A stretch of DNA of 64,000 nt from Candidatus Melainabacteria bacterium (GTDB taxonomy: Bacteria; Cyanobacteriota; Vampirovibrionia; Obscuribacterales; Obscuribacteraceae). The notes under the pieces were generated by a model. The model did not search any database. It saw nothing but the letters and a program-made list of their open reading frames with translations, and was not told where the DNA came from. The stretch spans positions 48,976 to 112,975 of the forward strand of contig PLXC01000120.1 in the NCBI GenBank assembly GCA_003151275.1, given 5' to 3'. A program made the position numbers and the translations under genes. Positions 17,852 to 25,685 of this stretch are shown piece after piece; position 1 is the first letter of the stretch; each line of letters begins with the position of its first letter.

Positions 17852-20176
17852 ATGATATCGAAAGTAAAGCAAAGTGCGCACGATGCGCACTTCTCAAAAA
17901 TGTTAGTCACCTGCACGATCGCTTGTGTTTTCTGTTCTAGTTGTATTCCTGAGTTTAAGTCCCCGGAAGAAAATTGTGATTCATTGAGCTGGCAGGCTCT
18001 TGATGCAGTTAAAAAAGGAAACTATACGCAAGCTGAAAATACGTATCAGCTGGCGATAGCACAAGCGGAAAAAAGCAACAATCTAATGCAACTTCCAAGA
18101 GCTCTGCAGGAATTGGCAGCTGTATATGTACAGGAGAACAAGATACCGAGCGCTGAATTGTCTTTACGCAGAGCGCTTGATCAATACACAGCAATCGAGA
18201 AGAAGAAGTCTCCGGCAGTGACACCGCGTCGATTAGACTTGCAGGCGATGCGTGTGCAAACTTGCGAAAAATTGGCTGCTGTCCTGGTAAAAGAAGGCAG
18301 AGCGAACGAAGCTGAACAACTTTACAAGGAAACTCTGATCCTAAATGAAGCGCGGGGTGGCTCCGAACAAGTGGCATTGCGCATCGCAAAGAACTACAGC
18401 GACCTGCTGCGATCACTGCATAAAAATGAACAGGCGGATCAACTTGAAGTCGAAACAGGCGCAGCCAACTTAACAGGACTCGATAGCCTAAATAGAGAAG
18501 TGGAGCTGGTTCAAAGCGGTAGCAACCCGGCTCGATCATCACTCAAGTTAAGGTCCTTAGCCTTGGCAGCACAAAGAATGCAAAAACCGTCTGAGCGCGA
18601 GATAGCACTCCATTATTTAGGACTTTCAGAATTGCTACTCGGGCATGTTCAGCAGGCTGAGTCCGCGTTCAAGGCCGCACTCATCGTTGCCCCGGGAACA
18701 AGCAGGCACGATTGTTCTTCAGCACAGGAATTGGTTTGTATCGGCGCTTGTTTGGAGATCCAAGGAAAAACCAACGACGCCAAAGACTTTTATAAACGCG
18801 CACTAAGTGCGGATTATTTGGCAACTACCAAAGCGCTGGCCGAGGCGGCAACTATAATGCTCAAGAACGGGAAAATCGATTTTGCGCAACAGTTTTCCGT
18901 TCGTCTTTGTCAATTAGCAAACATCTCTAAGACGGTTAGTAGTGAGAGAACACTGAATCAAGTGGCTCAGCGAATTCGCGCATTGGCAACCGATTACTAC
19001 AATTTAAAAAAATATACGACCGCAGAATCATTATTGAGAAGCGTGTTAGCAATCTTCAAAGACCGCAGAGGAGACTTTGATATCGAGACTGCGTACACAC
19101 TTACTTCACTAGGAGACAACTACCGTGATGTCGGCAAATACGCCGAAGCAGAAGCATTGTACAAGCGTGCACTGGCAATTTATGAGAGGCGAAAGGGAGC
19201 CGATACCATCGAGATGCTGCGCACCCTTGACAATTTGACGGCTAACTATCAGTCGCAAGGCAATTATGCCAAAGCAATGCCATTGATCAAGCGTGCTCTG
19301 GCAATTGTCGAAAAAATAAAAGGATCAGATGACGTAGAAGTGGCTAACTATCTTGTGGTCTTAGCAAATAACTATTACGCACAGGGAAAATATGTCGCCG
19401 CAGAGCCATTGTATAAGCGTGCACTGGCAATTTATGAGACGCGAAAACTAGCCGATACTACCCGGGCAGCGTACGCTCTTACCAATTTTATATCGAACTA
19501 TCAGTCCCAAGGCAAGTATGCGAAAGCAACGCCATTGATCAAGCGTGCTCTGGCAATTGTCGAAAAAATAAAAGGATCAAATGACGAAGAAGTGTCTAAC
19601 TATCTTGTGGTCTTAGCAAATAACTATTACGCACAGGGCAAATATGTCGCCGCAGAGCCATTGTACAAGCGTGCCCTGGCAATTTATGAGACACGAAAAG
19701 TAGCCGATACTGTCCGGACAGTGAACGCTCTTAACAATTTTGCAGCCAACTATCAGTCCCAAGGCGATTATGCCAAAGCAATGCCTTTGATAAAGCGTGC
19801 TCTAGCAATTTTCGAAAAAATAAAAGGATCAGATAACGTAGAGGTGGCTAATTATCTAATGGAATTAGCAAATAACTATCACGCACAGAGCAAATATGTC
19901 GAGGCAGAGCCATTGTACAAGCGTGCCCTGACAATTGTCGAAAAAGCCAGAGGATCAGATGACATTGACGTGGCTCGGAATCTTTCGGCATTAGCAACGA
20001 ACTATCGCGTTCAGGGCAAACATGCGGAGGCACAATCCCTATACAAACAAGCGCTATCAATTTACCAGACAACTAAAGGAAAAAACAACACAGAAGCAAG
20101 TGTAGTGATTCGACAACTATCAGAGAATGGCCTCGAATTAAAAAGGGATAAACCTGCTCAAGACCGGCGGCGTTGA
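17852..20176 (+). CDS. Kinesin-light-chain-type TPR protein with near-identical repeats
   Basis: 774 aa. The N-terminus carries a signal-like stretch (MLVTCTIACVFCSSC) with a degenerate lipobox, so it may be a lipoprotein. TPRs follow; from about residue 380 they become 42-residue TPR_12-type units (YAKAMPLIKRALAIVEKIKGSD; YVAAEPLYKRALAIYETRK) alternating in pairs. At DNA level the pair is a 252-bp unit present three times (from 19246, 19498 and 19750), which implies recent tandem duplication and possible copy-number change. A truncated copy of its 5' end lies directly downstream. Likely a protein-protein interaction scaffold. Confidence 0.88.
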   Translation: MISKVKQSAHDAHFSKMLVTCTIACVFCSSCIPEFKSPEENCDSLSWQALDAVKKGNYTQAENTYQLAIAQAEKSNNLMQLPRALQELAAVYVQENKIPSAELSLRRALDQYTAIEKKKSPAVTPRRLDLQAMRVQTCEKLAAVLVKEGRANEAEQLYKETLILNEARGGSEQVALRIAKNYSDLLRSLHKNEQADQLEVETGAANLTGLDSLNREVELVQSGSNPARSSLKLRSLALAAQRMQKPSEREIALHYLGLSELLLGHVQQAESAFKAALIVAPGTSRHDCSSAQELVCIGACLEIQGKTNDAKDFYKRALSADYLATTKALAEAATIMLKNGKIDFAQQFSVRLCQLANISKTVSSERTLNQVAQRIRALATDYYNLKKYTTAESLLRSVLAIFKDRRGDFDIETAYTLTSLGDNYRDVGKYAEAEALYKRALAIYERRKGADTIEMLRTLDNLTANYQSQGNYAKAMPLIKRALAIVEKIKGSDDVEVANYLVVLANNYYAQGKYVAAEPLYKRALAIYETRKLADTTRAAYALTNFISNYQSQGKYAKATPLIKRALAIVEKIKGSNDEEVSNYLVVLANNYYAQGKYVAAEPLYKRALAIYETRKVADTVRTVNALNNFAANYQSQGDYAKAMPLIKRALAIFEKIKGSDNVEVANYLMELANNYHAQSKYVEAEPLYKRALTIVEKARGSDDIDVARNLSALATNYRVQGKHAEAQSLYKQALSIYQTTKGKNNTEASVVIRQLSENGLELKRDKPAQDRRR
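19246..20001 (+). repeat. Three tandem 252-bp repeats inside the TPR gene
   Basis: The string ctatcagtc(g/c)caaggc recurs at 19246, 19498 and 19750, exactly 252 bp apart. Each unit encodes two 42-aa TPRs. Copies 1 and 2 are nearly identical over long stretches; copy 3 diverges towards its end. Confidence 0.85.
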
Positions 20177-20595
20177 ATGCTCCACGGTGCGCAAATCTGG
20201 TCAGCTGCAATACTGGCGTGCACAATAGCATGTATTTTCTGCTGCAACTGCGTGCCGGAGTTTAAAACGGCAGAGGAAAATTGTGATTCACTTAGCGGGC
20301 AAGCTATTGATGCGTTCAACAAAGGAAACGACGCACAAGCTGAAAACAAATATCTGCTTGCCATAGAACAAGCGAAAAACAGCAACAACCTATTGCCGGA
20401 CATTTTGCCCAACTAGCTGAGAATGCTGACTCCATGAAACACTATAAAGATGCGGTGCTGTTCTATGAACGAGCTGTGGGAATTTACAAGACATGCGGAG
20501 CTATAAAAAGCCCAGGGGCGAGTCTAGCAGTGCGTCGACTAGCACAGGAACGTCGTGATCACCAAGATGTGCCGGCTCAGGCAAAACTGCGTTAA
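20177..20595 (+). pseudogene. Truncated, frameshifted duplicate of the upstream TPR gene
   Basis: The first frame (20177-20416) encodes a signal-like start and CVPEFKTAEENCDSLSGQAIDAF, which matches CIPEFKSPEENCDSLSWQALDAV of the 17852-20176 protein. It reads DILPN and stops at 20414. From 20401 a different frame reads HFAQLAENADSMKHYKDAVL and on to ERAVGIYK, TPR-like, until TAA at 20593-20595. A single-base shift near 20400 would join them. The body is far shorter than the intact gene. This is a decayed duplicate, unless it is translated by frameshifting. Confidence 0.75.
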
Positions 20596-20720
20596 TGTCG
20601 GTGTGCACACTGGTTTGTCGTAGCAAAAACTTGCGTTAGTGTCGGTGTGCACACTGGTTTGTCATAGCAAAAACTTGCGTTAGTGTCGGTGTGCACACTT
20701 GTTTGTCATACCAAAAACTT
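20589..20720. repeat. Three tandem 44-bp repeats, each with a perfect 10-bp palindrome
   Basis: The unit gcgttagtgtcggtgtgcac... begins at 20589, 20633 and 20677, exactly 44 bp apart, with only a few differences between copies; traces of a partial unit occur at each end. Each contains the palindrome GTGTGCACAC. It sits in the tail-to-tail gap between the broken TPR copy and the gene ending at 20733. It has no open frame. Confidence 0.9.
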
Positions 20721-20732
20721 GCTTTCTGTTAG

Positions 20733-22532
20733 TTATTCACCAACTTCGGAAACGTATCCCAACTTCTTCGCAGTGGCGTTGTCCGCGGCAGCCAACTCAC
20801 TCTTGCCCAGTGCCTGGTAGACTTTTGCACGATAGAAGTAGTTTTCGCCGCCGCAAAGTTTCGCGCCCATGTCTATCGATTTGTTCAAGTCATTCAATGC
20901 ACTCTCGTATTTCTGTAGCTTGAATGCGGCTTCGCCGCGATTGCAAAAACCGCCGGCATTATTTGCATCGAGTTTGACGGCTTTATCGGCCGCATCAAAT
21001 GCTTGCTGATATTTGCCTTGCCGCTTGTAGACTGCGCTTTGATTGATGTGACTCAACGGATCATTTGGATTTAGCTGCAGAGCCTGTTCGAAATCTTTCA
21101 AGGCAAGGTCGTCTTGTTTTTGCTTTAAGTGCACAAATCCTCGCGAGATATAAGCTCGATCGCTTTTCGGATAGATCGCAATAACATGATCAGCATCGGC
21201 AAGCGCCTTATCGTATTGTTTGAGATCACACAAAACTGCTTCGCGCGCATCATAGTAAGAAGGCACTGTCGGAGAAAGTTCAATCGCCTTGTTGAAGTTG
21301 GACAACGCGCTATCAAATCTTTTAAGCTTTAGGTAAACTGCACCACGCTTGTAGTAGGAGGCACCATCATCGGTCGCAGTCTTGTTGATCTCATCTAACC
21401 ATGCCTGTTGCGAAGGTCGCAGCTGCCCCGCGTCAGAAGCTGTGAAAATCAATTGCTCGCGCATTTCAGGAGTTTTTTCAAGCTTTAAACTTTCCAGCGC
21501 AACTTTCTCTGCTTCGGCATCCCTACCGGCAGCAAGTAAGCATGCATAAACGGTCGCAGCATCTCTTGGAAATGGATTTAGACCTTTTGCATATTGCACT
21601 ATAAGTTGAGCAAATTTGTATTTTTCACGCAACACCGCCATTGGATCTTTGAAAAACACCGCCGCATCCGCAAATCGTCCTTTACTGATTAAGAGAGGCT
21701 CCAACTTAAAAGAGATGCTTTTCAATCTTTGCGCTTGCCCAGGATCGTTTTTGTATTTATCAAACCAGCCTAACGTCCTCTCGTCTTCGCCAACAACCTC
21801 ATTTAAAGTTACCCAATCATCCAAATCAGTTTTTTCTGCCGCATCTCTTAGCTGCTGAAACCGCGCCTTTGCCTGCGGATATTTCTCAGCCAGGTTTTTC
21901 ATGTCCGAAGCCATGAACGACCCACGCACTCCGACCATGGCGGGATCGAGCTTTGCCATGTTTTGCCACAACCAAACGAAATTCTCTAGCGACTCCGCGT
22001 AACGAGCTGAATCAAATTGTGCGAGGGCAAGCTTGTAACGCGCATCAACTTCTTGGGCGCCGCCTTTTCCCTTGGACAGCTCCAGTGTTTTCTGCATCTT
22101 GTCCATGGAAGTAACGCCACTCTTCGTTGAAGTCAACCATGCGATAAGTTCGTCACTGTTCTGGTACCCGAGTTCACGATCAACTTCTTCGTCTTTGTCT
22201 TTGAACACCACCAGCGATGGCATCGCCGTGATTTTCAAGGAGGCAGCGGTGCTTTCATCTTTATCAACGTCTACTTGAATGGCGATGGCATTCTCTCTAA
22301 ACCATTTCAGCACCTTTGCATCTTCCCACGTCGTTTTATCCATCTCACGACATGGAGGGCACCACGAGGCCGTGAAATCCACGAGCAGAAGCTTTCCTTC
22401 TTTCTTAGCTTGCTTCTTCGCATCTGACAACGATAGGTCCGAAAATATCGCAGGATGGGCGAGGGCAGTATGCTGACATATAATCACCATAGTGAACGCG
22501 AGAAAGCCACCTAGCCAAATTCGATATTTCAT
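20733..22532 (-). CDS. Exported thioredoxin-domain protein with TPR repeats
   Basis: 599 aa from the ATG at 22532, which has GAGG 4 nt upstream; an in-frame ATG 13 codons earlier is less likely because the signal peptide (IWLGGFLAFTMVIICQHTALA) begins right after 22532. The thioredoxin domain (about 30-140) carries WCPPC redox cysteines in LLVDFTASWCPPCREMD and the cis-Pro loop ITAMPSLVVF. The middle is helical, and the C-terminal third holds about six TPRs (ALSNFNKAIELSP, ALKDFEQALQLNP). It probably works as a periplasmic thiol-disulfide protein acting on clients held by the TPRs. Confidence 0.92.
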   Translation of the reverse strand: MKYRIWLGGFLAFTMVIICQHTALAHPAIFSDLSLSDAKKQAKKEGKLLLVDFTASWCPPCREMDKTTWEDAKVLKWFRENAIAIQVDVDKDESTAASLKITAMPSLVVFKDKDEEVDRELGYQNSDELIAWLTSTKSGVTSMDKMQKTLELSKGKGGAQEVDARYKLALAQFDSARYAESLENFVWLWQNMAKLDPAMVGVRGSFMASDMKNLAEKYPQAKARFQQLRDAAEKTDLDDWVTLNEVVGEDERTLGWFDKYKNDPGQAQRLKSISFKLEPLLISKGRFADAAVFFKDPMAVLREKYKFAQLIVQYAKGLNPFPRDAATVYACLLAAGRDAEAEKVALESLKLEKTPEMREQLIFTASDAGQLRPSQQAWLDEINKTATDDGASYYKRGAVYLKLKRFDSALSNFNKAIELSPTVPSYYDAREAVLCDLKQYDKALADADHVIAIYPKSDRAYISRGFVHLKQKQDDLALKDFEQALQLNPNDPLSHINQSAVYKRQGKYQQAFDAADKAVKLDANNAGGFCNRGEAAFKLQKYESALNDLNKSIDMGAKLCGGENYFYRAKVYQALGKSELAAADNATAKKLGYVSEVGE

Positions 22533-22668
22533 GTCACCTCTAAAACCACCTCTGACAAATAGTCCTAACATATTTTGCTAGCGAATGTTACGACAAAGTT
22601 CAATCAGGGCTTCAAAAACAAGCAAACAGGAATCCATACAAATGACGACAGGCGGCACAGAGAGCATG

Positions 22669-22720
22669 GATACGGAAGTATCACTGATGGCGCGTGAGAG
22701 CTACTACTACTTTCCGTATC
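22669..22720 (+). promoter_or_regulatory. Inverted repeat in the leader of 22744-23355
   Basis: GATACGGAAGTA (22669-22680) pairs with TACTTTCCGTATC (22708-22720) with one bulge and a 27-nt loop. It ends about 10 nt before the CAGGAG ribosome-binding site of the next gene. It could be a repressor operator or an mRNA hairpin. Confidence 0.5.
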
Positions 22721-22743
22721 TGTGATTTGCAGGAGCTAAACCA

Positions 22744-23355
22744 TTGTCGATCATCAAATCTTTGCAAGAACTCGAAGCAATTTATGGCTTTCCAGGTGAG
22801 ACTTCGACTGTCAAAGAAGTGGATTATTTAACGCCGGAGTATCGTGCTTTGATTGCAGCGTCGCCGTTTGCAGTGCTTGCCACTAGCGGACCGGAAGGTT
22901 TAGATTGCTCGCCTCGCGGTGATTTGCCGGGTTTCGTGCGGATTCATGACGAGAAGACCTTGATGCTCCCCGACCGTCGGGGAAACAATCGCGTCGATTC
23001 ACTGCGCAACATCGTGAGAGATCCAAGGGCTGCATTACTGTTTTTGATTCCGGGAGTGGGCACAACGCTGAGAGTGAATGGCCGAGCGCATCTTTCTACT
23101 GATTCAGAACTACTATCAACATTTGTCGTAGAAGAAAAGCAACCGCGTTCTGTAATCGTGCTCACCGTGGATTCCGTGTATTTCCAATGTGCACGGGCAA
23201 TAGTTAGATCGGAATTGTGGAATTCAAACAAACACGTCGATCCAAAAACATTGCCAAGCCCTGGAGACATTCTTTCGACTCTGAGCAACAACCGCGTTGG
23301 TGGTGCGAATTATGATTGCGAATGGCCAGAGCGAGCCAAGAAATCAATGTGGTGA
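22744..23355 (+). CDS. Pyridoxamine 5'-phosphate oxidase-family flavin-binding protein
   Basis: 203 aa, the usual size for the MSMEG_1061-like branch. The split-barrel FMN-binding fold is seen in FAVLATSGPEGLDCSPRGDLPGFVRIHDEKTLMLPDRRGNNRVDSLRNIVRDPRAALLFLIPG. The family reduces or oxidises small molecules with FMN or F420; the substrate here is unknown. TTG start with CAGGAG 8-9 nt upstream. Single gene behind the inverted repeat at 22669. Confidence 0.88.
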   Translation: MSIIKSLQELEAIYGFPGETSTVKEVDYLTPEYRALIAASPFAVLATSGPEGLDCSPRGDLPGFVRIHDEKTLMLPDRRGNNRVDSLRNIVRDPRAALLFLIPGVGTTLRVNGRAHLSTDSELLSTFVVEEKQPRSVIVLTVDSVYFQCARAIVRSELWNSNKHVDPKTLPSPGDILSTLSNNRVGGANYDCEWPERAKKSMW

Positions 23356-23453
23356 TGTCCTCTGAATGCAGCGCCCATCACGCTATTTCTTGGCGCACCA
23401 CCGCTGACTGTCGGAGCAATAATCGCGGTCGAGCAAGTTGTCGCAATGAACGA

Positions 23454-24113
23454 CTATCGGCTTACTACGACTTTGTAGCGCTCAGCGCTATGGACTCTTG
23501 TTGGCATCGATTGCTGCTGTGGCATGGCAAAGCCGCTAGGTGGATTTGAGGTGGGATTTGGTGCAGACATCATCGATGACAGAGGTGCTGTTTGTCCTTC
23601 AGACGCTGGAGAATATCCAGGCATAAACCGAGAAAACATCATGGGCGCAAGAGAAGGTGTTCTGTTGGAATAAGTGCGATTGTTAATCGGCGCCGCTTGT
23701 GGTTCATATGCGGGATTAGGTGATCCAAACACCGAGGGCGCAGGTGCAGATGCGGTTGGAAATTGTGTTGCGGCAGACGGATCCGATTGAGTCGTCGGAT
23801 TCTCTCTCAGATTGGTTGACGTTAATTGCTGCGCCCAATCCCTATTTGAAACAACATGATTTGGATCGTCTTTCTGATGAATGAAATGGATCAGGCACAA
23901 CCAGCCCACCAGAACCACCACGACTCCCACTGTGACTACTAATGGTTTCGTGTTGACTTTAAGTAGCCTTGTCCAAAACGACTCCGCTTGCATAGCCATG
24001 TTCCAGCTCGCCGAGCTGGATGGTGGAGCTCCATGATGATGATGCTCGCTGTGCCCGGCATGATGCCCGTGGCCACCATGCCCATGTCCTCCGCCTCCGC
24101 CACCGTGATGCAT
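23454..24113 (-). CDS. Single-pass membrane protein with His/Gly-rich N-terminus
   Basis: 219 aa. The first 30 residues are almost only Gly and His (HHGGGGGGHGHGGHGHHAGH), likely a metal-binding tail on the cytoplasmic side. One membrane helix (LVVTVGVVVVLVGWLCLIHFI, about 55-77) is followed by a Pro/Ser/Asn/Gln-rich, probably disordered extracytoplasmic tail. No enzyme domain. A 16-codon open frame with its own good ribosome-binding site lies just upstream (24141-24191). Role unknown; metal storage or sensing is a guess. Confidence 0.75.
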   Translation of the reverse strand: MHHGGGGGGHGHGGHGHHAGHSEHHHHGAPPSSSASWNMAMQAESFWTRLLKVNTKPLVVTVGVVVVLVGWLCLIHFIHQKDDPNHVVSNRDWAQQLTSTNLRENPTTQSDPSAATQFPTASAPAPSVFGSPNPAYEPQAAPINNRTYSNRTPSLAPMMFSRFMPGYSPASEGQTAPLSSMMSAPNPTSNPPSGFAMPQQQSMPTRVHSAERYKVVVSR

Positions 24114-24140
24114 AATCTTGTTACCGCATTGACTGAAACA

Positions 24141-24191
24141 TCATAGACGCCCTGGAACGACAGCGGGGGGTATCAGTGGGAGTTGCACCAT
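24141..24191 (-). CDS. Possible 16-aa leader peptide upstream of the His-rich membrane protein
   Basis: ATG at 24191 is preceded by TTAGGAGAATTTACC, the best ribosome-binding site in the area. The frame reads MVQLPLIPPAVVPGRL and stops with TGA at 24141-24143, 27 nt before the start of the 24113 gene, whose own ribosome-binding site is weak. The peptide is Pro-rich with a PP pair, which can slow ribosomes. It may be a regulatory upstream frame; chance cannot be excluded. Confidence 0.4.
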   Translation of the reverse strand: MVQLPLIPPAVVPGRL

Positions 24192-24339
24192 GGTAAATTC
24201 TCCTAAACGTCCAGGAAGGCTACATCCGGTGCACTGATCAGTTTAAATTGATCCAGGAGGCTATCCTCTGCAATTGCTCAGTTCCAATTGGTCCAGGCAT
24301 CGCCTTCTTTAACCGCCAGTTTGACCTGTCGTTTAGAGA

Positions 24340-24464
24340 GCATTCGGGCATGTCGCTAACCGTTTAGGATTTGTCGAAGTGCTGTCGAATTACTGGGGCA
24401 TTAATTGCTTAATGCGTTCGGGCTCGTCGCCTAACCAATCAGGATTGGTCGCAGTGCTGTCGAA
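24340..24464 (-). repeat. Partial duplication of the 3' end of the aldo/keto reductase gene
   Basis: A 50-bp stretch just after the stop (24340-24389) closely matches the last coding part of the gene (24414-24464). Translated right after the stop codon it reads FDSTSTNPKRL, against FDSTATNPDWL in the gene. Confidence 0.7.
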
Positions 24465-25346
24465 GATGGAGCTTGTCTTGAATGGCTCGAATTCGCCCTT
24501 GGCCGCAGCAGTCTTAGTGCGTTCAAGTAATTCTCTCGTTTTCTGCGCATCCAAAGTTTTATATGTTCGCGCTGCTTCGAATGCTTGTTCAAGAATTTCC
24601 ATGCTATCTATGCCAGTGATAACAACGGAAGTTGGCAGATTTAGCGCATAGTGCAAACATTCAAGCGGAGTAACCGTATTTGACTTGAGCAGTATTCCAT
24701 TTGCCATGCTCTTCATGCCCAGCACGCCGATATTCTCTTTCACCAATTCAGGCAGCACCATCTTTTCAAAGCTGCGATAGTGAGCATCCATAACGTTTAG
24801 TGGCATTTGAACAGTGTCAAATCTGAATCCATTTTCTTTCGCTACGTTTAGCATATGCAAATGAATATGTGGATCCTTGTGTCCGGTGAAACCAATAAAG
24901 CGAACTTTTCCAGCTGCTTTTGCTTCAATCAAAGCAGCATTTGCGCCCTCGGGATCGAAGATACGGTGCGGATCTTCAAAGCGAACTACTTCATGATGCT
25001 GAATTAAATCGATATGGTCGACTTGCAATCGCTTCAGTGACTCGTCAAGTTGTTTTATCACCGCTTTTTTGGAGCGACCGTCAACTTTGGTCATCAGAAA
25101 GACTTTCTCGCGATATCCGTCCTTAAGCGCCTTCCCCATTCGCTTCTCGCTGACGCCTTCGTTGTAATCCCAACTGTTGTCCATAAAGTTGATGCCGCGG
25201 TCGACTGCGGTCCGCACAATTTTTATGCTGAGCGCTTCATCAACATTCTTCAGACCGAGATGCCAGCCGCCGATACCAATACAGGAAACTTCAATGCCTG
25301 TGCTGCCAAGTTGCCTGTAAGGCATTTCGGAACGAGATAAGCTCAT
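24390..25346 (-). CDS. Aldo/keto reductase
   Basis: 318 aa TIM-barrel NADPH-dependent oxidoreductase. N-terminal YRQLGSTGIEVSCIGIGGWHLG; catalytic tetrad visible as D and Y in FMDNSWDYNEG, K in FLMTKVDGR and H in DLIQHHEV. Cofactor-binding C-terminal part TSVVITGIDSMEILEQAFEAART. It resembles the broad-range AKR class that reduces aldehydes; substrate unknown. The start ATG has a perfect GGAGG 7 nt upstream. The last 50 bp are duplicated after the stop. Confidence 0.92.
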   Translation of the reverse strand: MSLSRSEMPYRQLGSTGIEVSCIGIGGWHLGLKNVDEALSIKIVRTAVDRGINFMDNSWDYNEGVSEKRMGKALKDGYREKVFLMTKVDGRSKKAVIKQLDESLKRLQVDHIDLIQHHEVVRFEDPHRIFDPEGANAALIEAKAAGKVRFIGFTGHKDPHIHLHMLNVAKENGFRFDTVQMPLNVMDAHYRSFEKMVLPELVKENIGVLGMKSMANGILLKSNTVTPLECLHYALNLPTSVVITGIDSMEILEQAFEAARTYKTLDAQKTRELLERTKTAAAKGEFEPFKTSSIFDSTATNPDWLGDEPERIKQLMPQ

Positions 25347-25685
25347 CTATAGACCTCCGGGATTGTTCCCAGCAGTCTACCAAATCCTGCGGAAAGAAAA
25401 ATGAACACAGCGGTTGCATGAACCGTATGCGATACCAAATTCATTCAAATCAATCTTATGCGCACACACTCGAAGTGAGCACCGCATGCGATACCGAATT
25501 CATCCAGATCGAGCTTGACGTGTTCACAACCAACCCTGGCACCACCTATGGCACCACGCTTATTGAACAAATTTTACGACCTCAGGCCGTAAGCAAAGTC
25601 TCAAAACATCGGTCATTTAACGTGATTATTAGAGTTTCAAGTTGTCATATACTGGGCATCTACAAAAGAGTAGTATTCTCTCCAA
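25347..25685. repeat. Intergenic region with a 35-bp imperfect direct repeat
   Basis: 339 bp upstream of the plus-strand kinase and of the divergent reductase. It contains ccg(t/c)atgcgatacc(a/g)aattc and following bases twice, at 25423-25457 and 25482-25516 (59-bp spacing, about 83% identical). No gene with a ribosome-binding site was seen; the region should also contain both promoters. Confidence 0.55.

Noticed and set aside
18009..18542. Minus-strand frame of 177 codons opposite the TPR gene
   Set aside because: Shadow of the TPR coding strand; no start signals.
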